DNA of 64,000 nt from Mantis religiosa. Its lineage: Eukaryota > Arthropoda > Insecta > Mantodea > Mantidae. How positions within the stretch are numbered: position 1 is the stretch's first letter; each line of letters opens with the position of its first letter. The notes beneath the pieces are model-generated. The model saw only the letters and a program-made list of their open reading frames with translations. It ran no database searches and was not told the origin of the DNA. Position numbers and translations under genes: made by a program. The stretch spans positions 124,001 to 188,000 of the forward strand of contig JAUKNK010000331.1 of assembly GCA_030765055.1 (NCBI GenBank). Reading direction: 5' to 3'. Below, in pieces: positions 51,725-62,814 of the stretch.

Positions 51725-52931
51725 AAAAGAAACAATTCGGAGTCTGGTATGTGCAAACCGGTGACAGGATGGTAATATCATGGTGTGTTTAACAAAGTGT
51801 TCTTCCGACCAGAGTGTGGAAGTTCACAGACCATTGCTAGAGGGCACGCATGCACGTCAAGTGACTATACAAACCTAGCAGCAGCATGCATCAATCGTCC
51901 AAAGCTGTCAGTCACATTGCAAACAGTCAAATGAAGGTTCGAAAGAAGTGTTGTTCTGAAGGAGTAGGGGGAATGGATGGTGAACACTGCATGTCCCTTG
52001 CAAAGGTCAAGGTGTGGCACAAGCACTTCAGGGGAGGACGGGTGTCATTAGCCGATGATGCACAGTCTGTAGCACCACACTGCATTACTGATATTGTCCA
52101 GCTGGTTGTTGCACTCATTTACCCAGGACTGCCGAGTGACAGTGAAAGCCATAGCTGCCGAGGTCGGATTGAGATTCAGAAGTGCTCACACCATCATGAA
52201 GGAACAACTGCTCTTGCGCAAAATGTGTGCCCAATGGATGCCCCAAAGTCTTCATCCACACCAGGAAGCATGTCAAATGGTTCACTGTCTTGGTCATCTG
52301 TAGCGCTATGCTAGAGAAGGGAATGAGTTCCTGGCATGAGTGGTGGCTGGAGATGAGTCATGGTGTCATCACTTCGAACCAAAATCAAAACAACAAAGTC
52401 TCCAGTGGAAGCATCCAGGCTGACCACCACCAAAAAAGCCAAGGCCATCCACACAATGCGGGAAAGGTTATGCAGACATTCTTCTTTGACCAAGATGGTC
52501 CCCTTCTGATACACTTCCTGCAGCATGGGACAACACTGAATGCCCAGCGTTACTCGCAATCCTTGACCAACCTTCGCTAAGTGATCAAACCAAAACAACC
52601 AGGCAATCTCACCCGTGGTGTCATTCTGCTCCACAACAATGCAAAGCCTCATACGGCCAACACAGCTGTGGCACTCCTGCAGAAATTCAAATGGGAGGTT
52701 CTCGGCCACCCTCCGTGTAGTCCAGACCTATCTCCCTGTGATTACGCCACTTTTGGTCCCCTTAAAAAGGCTGTGAGGGGCAAGCGATTCACTTTGGACA
52801 ACTACATCCAGCTGTACGTGCAGAAGTGGCTCACATTGCAACCCCGGGACTTTTATGAGACAGCCATTCACCGCACGGTGTCACAGTGGAACAAGTGCAA
52901 GTGTCTCAACAGCCAGGGCCAATACTTCTAA
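51725..52931 (+). pseudogene. mariner transposase, frameshifted
   Basis: The left end TATAAGGGGTGTTCAAAAAG precedes a broken transposase. MKVRKKCCSEGVGGMDGEHC, KVWHKHFRGGRVSLADD and VKAIAAEVGLRFRSAHTI form the DNA-binding part. GDESWCHHFE holds the first catalytic Asp. GVILLHNNAKPHTANTAVAL has Asn where the second Asp should be. PPCSPDLSPCDYATFGPLKK holds the third. The reading closes KCLNSQGQYF and stop at 52929-52931. At least three frame changes occur. The right terminus was not found. Confidence 0.88.
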
Positions 52932-52959
52932 CATGGATGTACTGGTTTTAGAGGTAACA

Positions 52960-53185
52960 TACTTTCACATTACAGGGCATAGAAGTTCCCTCTCTCAAAA
53001 AAGCACCCACCATAATGATGTTAAATTGCATAATGAACTTCCCCAATCCTTTAAGAAATTACCGACTCAAAAAGGAATTGTAGAAATCTCTAATAAACAG
53101 ATTCTTTATTCTGTGAATGAATACGTGGTTGTTAAAATAGTTATGAATAAAAGTGTTGTTAAAAATAAAGCTAATTTCACATAAG
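52960..53185 (+). pseudogene. possible non-LTR C-terminal fragment
   Basis: VKLHNELPQSFKKLPTQKGI, then NKQILYSVNEYVV, resembles the end of CR1/Jockey polymerases (LYN-LP, FYS-EY). The frame is short and open to its stop at 53182-53184. Support is weak. Confidence 0.35.
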
Positions 53186-53189
53186 AAGA

Positions 53190-54835
53190 CTTGTTGATTA
53201 ATACTTTGTTACAACTTAAATCTTCACTCATGTCACTATTAAAAATAGGAACTCTTTTGGTATGTCCCTTGCTATTCTCAGCTGATAGGTGATTTACCAG
53301 TAGCTTCACACTCAGCTTTCATTTGGACCTCTTTCATTGTCTCCATCATGGAATATTTCTACATAAGTGCATGTAAAATACTTATGACGGCTGTGAGAGA
53401 GCGGCCTGGTATAGGAATGCAAACATTATATAAAGGCAGTGTCTTTTAGTAATTGTTAAATTAAATGCAGCTTAATTTAACATAAGTTAATAGTGTATAA
53501 TTTCACCTGTCTCCTGTCTAATCTGTATACAATGTACAGAAAACACCACACACACACATTTATGTGGTATGTGAAGCAGAAAGATAAAATGTGGAGCTAT
53601 AACGTTTATAAGAATCAAAACATTTGCATACTTTTCTCTTTTCGAAATTAGCTCGCGCACAGCAGTGCTGTACTTAAGGAGAGGTTTATCGTACACTTGC
53701 AAATAAAAGAAAATGCCCATTAACTTCGCTAAACCAATCAACAGCTTAACCGTTTTCTGTCCCAATATCTCTGTCTCTGTCTCTCTTCCCACCCAGATGT
53801 TTACAGCAGGATTAAACTAGGTTGAGAGAGATTATACCGGTTTTTAATTCTTGCGCTTAGTTTTGCAGTGTAGGAAAATGGAGTCATACTGATATATCCC
53901 AATTTTTGTTTGAAATATAATTGTATATTTTATTAATATACAGAACTTGATAAAAACGTGATCCGGAAATATTACGGGCGTCTGAAATGCTTTCCAAAAC
54001 GCACTGTAAGGGTATAATGGCTTACCTGATCATTACATAGTAATGAATATGAATACTTTGGTGGGTCCAATAATGCTTAAAAAAATGTACCGATTTTCTT
54101 TTCTTAAATCCATATCTTTAGTGTTAATATTAACTATCTGGAACCGCTATGAATGACTTATAAAATGTCTAAATTCGGAACATTAAATATTTTGACAATG
54201 GCAAACGTAGGAACACAGTTATTGCGAAATGTTGACAATGTTTCGGCATGTTAGAGGGCATAAATCAATCATTTTAATGTTCTATACTATACAGATTTGA
54301 TTATTAATCCCTTAATATTTACTAATTACCTTAATAATTAAATATGTTATTTACTATTACGTAAATTATAAATACCGGCCCAACCTGCTTTCCCAGGTAT
54401 TGTGGCAGACACGATTACTACTCCATAACCAATATACATACTCATGATGTTTCTCTGTTTCTCAGTCCTGTTTAAAAAATGACAATTATAGTACTCATTA
54501 TTACACATTAAGACCTGGTCACATCAAACAGAACAGCAGCAGTGAGCAACAAATGCTTAATACAACGATCTGCAATTCCAATGTTTAGGCTTGTATCTAA
54601 CAAGCCATGAGCTTCAACTTATTTTAGCGATCTTAACGCATATCTGAAAATATTTTAAACTATAATAAAATATCTCCAAAGGTTAAAACAGCATACTGCT
54701 CTGTCGTTTGCTTGAGACCACAGCAAGGTAAATATGTATATCTAATACCAACTAACCTGATAAGGTTAGGTTTCTTCTTATTGGATATTTCGATTTAGTA
54801 ATGCTAAGAATGTGCTACTAAATATTAAAGTTGTT
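53190..54835. other. no recognisable gene
   Basis: AT-rich. A minus-strand frame at 53487-53792 (101 residues) shows no family motif or splice context. No repeat shared with the window was seen. Confidence 0.45.
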
Positions 54836-54839
54836 CTGT

Positions 54840-54990
54840 ACAGTAGCACGCCCATCTCTGTACCATAGTGACAGTGTGTATGTCTCACATTCAAGAGGTC
54901 TCGAATTCGGATCTTGGTTAGGGTGAGTTGTCGATAGTTTTTCCCGAAGTTTTCCATTATATGGTCCCTGGGCTCAACTGAACATCATTT
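54840..54990 (+). repeat. tRNA-derived SINE (family S2)
   Basis: CCCATCTCTGTACCATAGTG, CATTCAAGAGGTCTCGAATT (B box), GGTTAGGGTGAGTTG, TTTTTCCCGAAGTTTTCC and CCTGGGCTCAACTGAACATC follow the order of the copy at 48145-48305, with more decay. Confidence 0.7.
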
Positions 54991-56044
54991 CATTTATCGT
55001 CCGATACGATTTACATTGGAGGACGTTAATGAGAAAAACAATATTACTGCGGTGAGAGATCGTGGCTGGAGCGTTGCCAATCGAAGAAACTTGCACACGC
55101 TGAAAAATACCAGTACGTACTGTGTAAGCAAAGTGGCGATCAAGCATGAAGTAGCAGTAGTAAATAATAGGAATAATAAAGATAACTGTCTGGTAGAAAT
55201 AATTGTACATTTTGGCCTTCTTCTCTTATAGTTCTTTTAGAAATGTTTGATACTCTTTTGCATAAGGCTAGTCTGTTAAGTTGTAGCTCCCCGATGTAAA
55301 TGTTAGTCCGTAAGTTAGTCATGATGGTGTGTTCTTTGCAAGGTGGAGGATATTGTAAGTTTGCTGTTCTCTGTTATACTCCTATCAAGACCATGTTGTT
55401 TTTCTGTTGCATATGTCATGATTAGTGATATCTTGATAGGACTAAAGATTTCCAGAGCATGATTGGCAACAGCAGCCTAAGCCACGCTCTTGCACTTACT
55501 AACAAAGCTTTGCCACTATTATACAGAACAAGTATGTTTCAACCTGGGGGCAGAAAATGAAGCTCCTGCTCCATTTGCTATCTCTGTATATGTGACTCAC
55601 CATAAGGTTTTTTTTTATGCCATTATACTGGCAGAGCTGCAAATACAAGTGTAACAAAGACCTTCATCCTTACACAATAAACAACTCTTTATGTCCCAGG
55701 CCGCAAGGCCTATTGTGGAGTGCTATTTTATAAGAATAGGAGGAGAGAAGCAGTTGCAGCCAAACTAATGACAAAGCTTAGCCTTCGGATCTGTGAAGCT
55801 TAACTGCCAAACTGTCACAAAACTAGGGATTTCCTTCAGTTGGCACTCACTCTTTCATGCACAATATCATCAAAATGGGTGCATACTATTTTCATGCCAT
55901 GATTCTGCTGTAAAAGGAAACCAGCAAATAGAATGGCGAAATTATTATGTAAAGTACTATTATTAATATTACTCACTTTTATTACACTTTATTTTCTGCC
56001 ACTGGGTGTATGAAATTACTCTTTGTTAAGATCATCCTTGTATT
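54991..56044. other. no recognisable gene
   Basis: Several short frames without motifs. Nothing is supported as coding or as a known repeat. Confidence 0.4.
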
Positions 56045-56097
56045 ACATTTAAAGGGAGTCGATTACTGACACTGAACAACACTTACTTTTAAATTTT

Positions 56098-56140
56098 CCC
56101 AGAACATGTTTCAGAGACTTTGCCTCCATCGTCAACCGGA
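56098..56140 (-). ncRNA. hammerhead-like motif (PLE B, left arm)
   Basis: Minus strand: CCGG, TTGACGA, stem II GGAGGC/GTCTCT (partly paired), GAAAC, AT, GTT, CTGG. Confidence 0.6.
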
Positions 56141-56747
56141 TATCAACTGGTTCTCAGTGGTGTAGCTAGCGGTATTTTGTCATAGGTCTGCTCTGGTGGC
56201 AGTTCGAGGAACTTGCTGAACAAATCTTTCTGGGGGATGTCAAAATTGAATACTTTGTTCCTATTTTTTGAAACAAAGATTTGTTACCATGTGAACAGTT
56301 CTTGTTTTCCTGATGTATGTTTTAGTAGTTTTGTTCTGGATTTATGTTGTGGTTTTTCCCCCCAAAATGCGTGGCAACTGCTTATTTTTCTAATTGTTTA
56401 TATTTTATGTTCCTAGTCTTGTTTGATGTTAAATCACTGTTTCCCAGCATACCAGTAAAACAACTCCCACCATTGATAGAAAAATGGCTCAAATCACTTG
56501 GAATGTCGTCACTTGAAATTTGAAATTACATCGAACTAACCAAATTATGCATAGAACAAAATTTCTTCCAGTTTAAAACAAAAATTTTAAATGAACACTT
56601 TAGGAACATAAAATTTCAAAAAATAGGAACAAAGTATTCAATTTTGACATCCCCCAGAAAGATTTGTTCAGCAAATTCCTTGAACTGACACCAGAGGAGA
56701 CCTATGACAAAATATCGCTAGCTACACCACTGAGAACCAGTCGATGT

Positions 56748-56789
56748 CTGGTTGATGATGGAGGCAAAGACTCTGAAACATGTTCTGGG
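56748..56789 (+). ncRNA. hammerhead-like motif (PLE B, right arm)
   Basis: CTGG, TTGATGA (56752-56758), stem II, GAAAC (56775-56779), AT, GTT, CTGG. Stem I relies on wobble pairs. Confidence 0.6.
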
Positions 56790-56880
56790 AAATATAAAAG
56801 TAAGTGTTGTTTAGTGTCATTAATAGACTCCCTTTAAATTTAATTTATTACAACAACACTGTTTTCAACAATTCCAAGAA

Positions 56881-57597
56881 AGGAATCGTTCTTATATACC
56901 CACTCTTCATATAATCTGGAGCAATATTTTAATATCAAATAACAGGCAAATTTGAAGTATATACAACTTAATCATAATTTGTTCAGTTGTGCTTAATGCA
57001 TGGAAAAAAAAGGTGATGTATAAGTGTTAAATGAAGATATTTGATGATAGTAACAGGTCATCAACAACTCCCTCTGCACTGGGTACTAGCCTACCGCTCG
57101 AGAAAATGTCATCCTTAGTTTTCTGCATTCCATTCCGAAACAGTTGTTATTGTTTCCAGCATGTACCTACCAGCTGCCAGCAAGTCACTGTGCTGGTCAG
57201 TTTGATGTATGTACTTGTATTCCAGTGCTGCCACCGGAATTCCCAACTCTAGGGGAATCTTGGTTACACTGGAGGTGTGGAATGACTTTTCGATGACCCA
57301 ATATGTAAAGTTGTATTATGTGTGTACAAGTATTACTCTCTTTGGACATAACAAAGACTAAACAGTCAGTTAACGAATCCAATAAGCATCAATACTTTGC
57401 CCCATTTAACTACTTGCTGTATCTCGGTTTATTAACTACAGAGCTGCCAGAAAACAGCTATAAATGCTGCCATCCTTACATGTAACTGTATTAAGGCCCT
57501 AATTCAGCAGTTATTTTCATCCATTTCTTTTATTGTCAACTTATATTTAAGCTATGAATTGTTTCCACTCAAATTGGATCATTATATTAATAATTAA
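56881..57597. other. no recognisable gene
   Basis: No supported frame. The 73-residue plus frame at 57031-57252 has no motif. Confidence 0.4.
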
Positions 57598-57680
57598 ATT
57601 ATAGATAAGTCGTATTTTTTACACATAAGCTTCACTTACATACCTATATTGAGGACATGTTTTGCAAACAATAGTTCTCA
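57598..57680 (-). repeat. short PLE family C 3' end
   Basis: About 80 bases match the outer end of the 19-21.5 kb element (AAGTCGTATTTTTTACACAT, then GAGGACATGTTTTGCAAA). The copy is severely 5'-truncated. Confidence 0.75.
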
Positions 57681-57702
57681 TATAATAATGCATCATGTGC
57701 TA

Positions 57703-58829
57703 TACAGAATGTTTCAAAACGACACCGAACGAACATATAGAAGTAATTGCTCAGCTTCTATATGGCACATATAGATAGTTTTTACTGCCAATAAAGCTGC
57801 ATAAAAATAATGCTCTAGAATGAGTGTGGATTAGGCAGTGACAGGAACAATGATGTGTGCCTCTTGCTGTCAGAGTTCGCAGCTATTAGCTTGCTACTAT
57901 TAAGAATTTCTGTGGATTATGAAACTGCAATAAAGAAGCTATTGCTTAATTATTGCTTATGAGTGTTTAATGCATTCCAAAATTCTGTTATAGGAGTCCA
58001 TGATGACAAATAAGCTGGTGGACATATGCAACTTATACCTTTTAGAGGGAAGTTAGTGTTAGTGAAGTTGAGAATGGGAGCAGTAAATGATAAACAGAAC
58101 AGAAAGCAACCTCAAAAAATTGTAGATAAATTAACCAAAACTAAATGGCTTATACAATGAGACGAGCATTTTATTTCACATTTTTGGTAATACTAAATAA
58201 AACATTTGTTACTAAAAAGGAAGCTGTTGATATTTACAGTAAGTGGTTGAAAGTATTGTACAATTAAGATCATAACAAAATGCTCTGAATTTAAACAAAT
58301 AAATATTATCATTGATGTAACTATTTTTACAATTCATATTTTTAATGAAACTGAATTAATCGTGCGTTCGTTGAACTCCCTTCAGTTCTTCCATCCATCA
58401 AAACCATGTCCGTCATTTTGGAATTCGTATAGCGCTGCATATTGCTTGGATTTGCTATCTAAGTACGTGCAAAATCCTCTCTATTAGGACGGAATGGTAG
58501 TTTTACACTGAAGAGCAACCTTGCAACTGTCCGAGTTAATAGCCGACTTTTGCACAAATAACTGCCCTTTGCTCCATTACCTGAAAGGTAGGCTAGGGTC
58601 ACTGATAAAGAGCAAGGAGTAATATTTTTGTTTTCATGGCTGGTACATCACAATAACAACTTTTGAGGTCTGCACACCAATGGTTCCTATGCTGCCTAAT
58701 CACAAAATAATGTAATATTTAATGCTGCATAAAATTATACCTAACAGAACTTTGAAGCTGCGACACTGAAATTCGGACTAGTTAAGTTATAAGCTATAAT
58801 CGTTCGGTCTCGTTTTGAAACAACCTGTA
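57703..58829. mobile_element. non-autonomous mariner/Tc1-type element with ~30 bp inverted ends
   Basis: TACAGAATGTTTCAAAACGA on the left matches TCGTTTTGAAACAACCTGTA on the right as an inverted repeat. The repeat extends inward through the CCGAACGA/TCGTTCGG motif. TA flanks both sides (57701-57702 and 58830-58831). The 1127 bp interior shows no transposase. The CAG-GTGTTTCAAAA type of end is common in insect mariner-like elements. Confidence 0.82.
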
Positions 58830-59147
58830 TATATTATTTTTATTTTTAAAATATGCATTTAAAAAGAGGCCAGTATACTTGCTGTTAGTTCAGGCCTCTT
58901 ACAAAATAAAAATCTTCAACCTTACAAACCAAGAACTCTTTGCAGAATTAATTTCTCATTTTGTATATAGATTTATACATATTTTTGTATATTTCCTTGT
59001 TTGGTATAACAGTTTGAAAATGTCATTAAATATTCATTTTCTCCAGGTTTGTTGCAGAATTGAAAATAACATGAAGTAAAGATTCTTAATATAAAAAATG
59101 AAATGATTACTTAGTGAAATTAACAGTGGTAAGGCCTTTTTTCATAG

Positions 59148-59589
59148 ATATCAGATAAGAAAGGATTGCAATTCAATTAAACAAGAGATGGATATCAAAA
59201 TGAAGATAAAAGAAGAACCTAAGTATTTGGAAGAATCATTAGAGACCGTTGGTGCAGAAGCACATGTTATTACTCCACATTTAGCAGTTGGTGTACAAGA
59301 AATGTATAGCAGAATGGAAATAAAAGTAGAACCATTGAGTTTGGAAGAATTAGAGGCACCAGTTGTTTCTTCAGATTTTGGAATTGACATACAAAACAGA
59401 GATACCAGGATGGAAATAAAAAAGGAAGCTATGTGTTTGGAAGAGTCGTTAGAGACTTCAGAAGAAATAATTACTTCAGATTTGCCGGTGAATATAAGAG
59501 AAATGGATACAGTAATGGAAATAAAGGGAAAGCCTTGGCGATTTGAAGGATCACATACTCAAGTAAAATCAGATGATCTGGAGATAAAG
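59148..59589 (+). CDS. N-terminal exon of a putative zinc-finger-type protein, with internal repeats
   Basis: Bounded by the acceptor CCTTTTTTCATAG (59146-59147) and the donor AAG|GTAAAA at 59590. Translation starts at 59188 (MDIKMKIKEEPKYLEESLET) and gives 134 residues. The product is built of four degenerate repeats of the form MEIK-EP--LEESLE (near residues 1, 52, 78 and 110), joined by spacers with VITPHLAVGVQEM, VVSSDFGIDIQNRD and IITSDLPVNIREMD. IKEEP motifs are typical of insect zinc-finger leaders and resemble sumoylation consensus sites. The donor is phase 0, like the exon at 47638. Downstream exons would lie beyond the TE-filled region to the right. Confidence 0.7.
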
Positions 59590-60039
59590 GTAAAATTAAC
59601 CAGTAATTTCAGTTTTATTCTCATTGCTTAGATTCTTGTTTTATAAAATTCCACACTTGCTGATTACTGCCCTCTGGGCATCAGTTGAGAAGACCATTGT
59701 TACATGTCAGATTTATATTTAGGAGATTGCAGGTTTGATTCCAGAAATGCTGGCTTATATGAGCACAGGTTTCTGGTAAAAGTGCAGAATGAGTGCGCAC
59801 AGTTATGTTGGTACGGAATGACGTCTCGAAAACAACTTATTGCCAACTGCGGCGCTTCGATATCCACAAAAACAGCGGAGCGTTCCCAACACATTTTCTT
59901 TTTCTTATTATAAACTAGCGATACTCTATATATGCAAATACAGAGGAACGTTGCCAAACACATTTTCTTTTAAGTGTAAACTTGAAAGAAGTGTAGAGAC
60001 AGTAAAGCACAACTTAGCACTGCTTCACTCACACTGTTT

Positions 60040-60090
60040 TTTCACAGGACATGTTTCAAGAGCTTTTGCTCTTATCATCAGCAGGTACTT
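60040..60090 (-). ncRNA. hammerhead-like motif (PLE D), canonical core
   Basis: Minus strand: CTGATGA (60081-60075), stem II AAGAGC/GCTCTT with AAAA loop, GAAAC (60057-60053), AT, GTC (60050-60048). The core is canonical and stem II perfect. The simple flanking stem I is weak. Confidence 0.7.
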
Positions 60091-60819
60091 GACTAGTGCA
60101 AATTGTGGTGGTTTCCTCTTTCTCCGTATCGTCGATAGATGGCATGATGTACTTGTCAAAGATGTCTGATGGTGGAGTTTCAAAATTCATGACTCTATGA
60201 CAATTTTTGTTAATGAAGATTTTTTCCCATACGGAAAGGTCTATGGGGTGATTAACGTATTTTATTAAAGATGTTTCCAAATTGATGTCATGTCTAGTAT
60301 TCAAAAAATGAAAAGCCACTGCTGATTTTTCTGTTTCACCATTTTTAATGTTTCTAAGATGTTCTTTAGTTCTGATGTTAATATTTCTTTTTGTTTTTCC
60401 TATATAAACTTTAGGGCAAGTTCCACATTTGATCTCATAGATTCCTGGTTTTTCTTTGATAGTAATGGAATTTTTGGTGGGACCTTTTAACAAATTTCTG
60501 ATATTAAACCTATTTTGAGGTGCAAGAATTATGTTGTGTATTGAGAAGATTCTTTGGAATTTATTATAGGCTGATGGATGGAAGGTGAATTTTTTAAATT
60601 TTGTTTTCTCTTTTTCCCCTGTAGGTTCTAGGGTGGTGGTTTCTTTTATTTTCTTAGCTTTGTTGAGTATGTAAACTGTTTTGTCCAATAAATTTGGGTT
60701 GGAACCGTTGGACATAGCTACTTTTTTTATGTGTAGGTATTCTTCTTGATAATCTTCTCTGTTTAGTGGAAAGTTGATCATCCGAAATATTAAACTGTTG
60801 AAACTGTCATGTTGGTGTT
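60091..60819 (-). pseudogene. PLE D GIY-YIG endonuclease half
   Basis: Open on the minus strand from the insertion point: HDSFNSLIFRMINFPLNRED, KFTFHPSAYNKFQRIFSIHN, PGIYEIKCGTCPKVYIGKTK and TKEHLRNIKNGETEKSAVAF. It then runs HFLNTRHDINLE, VWEKIFINKN and MNFETPPSDIFDKYIM, and its last residues overlap the hammerhead region, ending near 60056. GIY, YIG and the Cys pair are intact. The retroposon breaks the gene upstream; otherwise this half shows no stop. Confidence 0.88.
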
Positions 60820-61186
60820 TTTTTTTTAAAAAAAAAGACTGAGCAGCATGCCCCATTACAATGTAATACTACATGCTTTATCTTCCGAGACATCGGTTCA
60901 GAGCGACTTGAGTTGCATTAGCCAGAGTACATTGTTCTATTTTTTAGCCTGCGACTTTTATAATACTGTTGAACCACTTATTTTAAGTATAATAGTATCT
61001 TAGTACTGCGCTTCTGAACTGATGTGTTGTTCACAATGATTCATTAATTTAATTTAATTAATTTAATTTACATAACATTTTTTTAACAATGTCTTGACAA
61101 GATGACTTTCTATATATTGATATTTCGCCAGTGCAAAATCACAGAGTGATCACAATATCTGTCACAATTATTATAACTTTTTAACT
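60820..61186 (-). mobile_element. unclassified retroposon with A-rich end and 13 bp duplication
   Basis: TCATGTTGGTGTT occurs on both sides (60807-60819 and 61187-61199). Cutting the insert plus one copy restores the PLE D reading across its thumb. On the minus strand the insert ends in T9A8. No A/B boxes or coding frame were recognised, so the source (SINE, truncated non-LTR element or processed transcript) is open. Confidence 0.75.
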
Positions 61187-62228
61187 TCATGTTGGTGTTG
61201 TTTTGGGTGAAACTGTTTTTCTTAATATAATTATCTGTGTGTGTCGGTTTCCTGTAAATACCAAAAGTGAGTTTGTTCATTTTTTTGATCTTCATGTCCA
61301 AAAACGGAAGCACACCATCCTCTTCCATTTCCAATATAAATTTTCGAGCTGGATTTTGTATATTAAAATGTCTAAGACCATCTTGTATGAGTTTTTTAGG
61401 TACTATTGCAAAAATGTCGTCAACATAGCGATACCAAACTTTGAAATAACTTGGAAAAGTTTTTGTGATATGTGTTTCAAAAGCACTCATAAATAAATCT
61501 GCTAAGAAGGGAGACAATGGGTTGCCCATAGCTAGGCCTGGTTTTTGTTTATAGATCTGTCCATTAAAGTTGACAAAATTCTGATTGATACAAATTTCTG
61601 TAAGTTGTGAAAGTTCTTCTATTTCTTCAGATGTTACTTGTATTGATTCCAGCCATTTTTTGAGAAGTGGAATAAGCTCATTGGTAGGTATACTTGGGTA
61701 TAAAAAAATGACGTCAAAAGAAACTAAAGCATCTGTAGAGTTGATCTTGGTGTTCTTCAGGAGATTCATCAATTCAAACGAGTTTTTGATACTTAAATTT
61801 TCAAGTTTTGTGAAGGATCTGAAGATTTGAACCAGCCATTTTGATAGTTGGTAAGTGGGTGCATCAATATTATTAATTATTGGTCTGAGGGTAATTTCAG
61901 GTTTATGTATTTTGGGTAAACCATATATGTATGGTGTTTTTGGACTGTCTATTTTATTGTTCAATTTATCTTTTTTAGTCATGATTTTACTATTTTTAAT
62001 TGCTAATTCCACAGATTTACATGCTTTCTTTAATGGATTGTTTTCTAGTTTAACAAATTCTTTTCTTTTTAAAAGGTTGTCCATTTTTTGAGAGTCTTCT
62101 TCGTCCAATATTACTATTTTGTTACCTTTGTCTGCTTTTGTGTAAACTACCGGTTTTTCATTTAAATTTTTGAGTAATTTTTTATATGAGTATCTTTTTG
62201 AATTTGCATTTTGAATATGATCTAAATT
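61187..62228 (-). pseudogene. PLE D reverse transcriptase half
   Basis: Open in one minus-strand frame from the 5' junction: VVYTKADKGNKIVILDEEDS, YGLPKIHKPEITLRPIINNI, SFDVIFLYPSIPTNELI (motif A), LAMGNPLSPFLADLFM, WYRYVDDIFAIV (catalytic), LPFLDMKI and FGIYRKPTHTDNYIKKNSFT. The retroposon interrupts after QHQH. All RT catalytic residues are present. The copy lacks its N-terminal ~100 residues through 5' truncation at the target site. Confidence 0.9.
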
Positions 62229-62814
62229 ACATTTTCTTTTTCTTGTTATAAACTAGCGATAGTAATGGGAATAGAGCGTAGTAAGCTTTGTTTATTATTA
62301 TAATTATATTATATAATTATATTATATAATTATATTAATATAATAATTAATAAAAAAACTCTGGCAAGGATCTACTGATGTTTACGTCAGTTTATTTGGG
62401 TATTACAGTATCGCTGGTTTACTTACATAATGCTGACTATTCTGAAACTTTGTGCTAGATTCCTTTAAGTTTTTAAATAATTATGATAATAATAGTAAGA
62501 ATATAATGTGTAATAATAATAACTGACAATGTTCTACTGATCTTTACATCGCGTATTACAGTATCACTGGTTTTCTTGCATAACATTGGTATTTTCCGCA
62601 GTAGCATGCTCTGGAAGTTGGCAACACCTGAGCTATGTTGTCAGAGCCACGATATCCGTTTGCACTCATTCTGCACTTTTACCCAGGTTTCTTTCCACCA
62701 CAAATTTCTTATCAGTTATCTCCTTTAATGTGTTTGAAGGTTGTAGGATAAGGGGTACTCTTCCTTCCTGGAAACCTTTTGCATATACCCAGACCTCCAG
62801 GATGAGTAACTAAT

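Larger units (their letters stand above)
56045..56880. mobile_element. PLE family B inverted copy with an internally deleted RT
   Basis: A minus-strand 3' end (56050-56420) is joined to a plus-strand copy (~56424-56870). The plus copy starts inside RT motif A (FDVKSLFP, then a patch with LPPLIEKWLKSLGMSS and LTKLCIEQNFFQF). After a deletion at about 56590 it jumps to the end of the endonuclease gene (KNRNKVFNFDIPQKDLF). The plus arm has the extra tail AACAACACTGTTTTCAACA that the minus arm lacks. A convincing target duplication was not found. Confidence 0.8.
59972..62228 (-). mobile_element. PLE family D, 5'-truncated, inserted in the MITE
   Basis: The 12 bp repeat ACATTTTCTTTT at 59960-59971 and 62229-62240 flanks the element. 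It reads on the minus strand from the N-terminal ADKGNKIVILD block to the 3' hammerhead-like motif. A 367 bp retroposon (60820-61186) splits its coding region. Confidence 0.92.
59775..62683 (+). mobile_element. MITE copy interrupted by a PLE
   Basis: The left part 59775-59971 begins GGTAAAAGTGCAGAATGAG and the right part 62241-62683 ends CTCATTCTGCACTTTTACC. The 9 bp repeat CAGGTTTCT flanks it (59766-59774 and 62684-62692). The two parts together are colinear with the complete copy at 11371-11934, apart from a ~60 bp local duplication near 59905-59971. The right part again shows the doubled ATTACAGTATC block. Confidence 0.88.

Noticed and set aside
53487..53792. A 101-residue minus-strand frame
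   Set aside because: No domain, no splice context and average composition. Length is within chance for this sequence.
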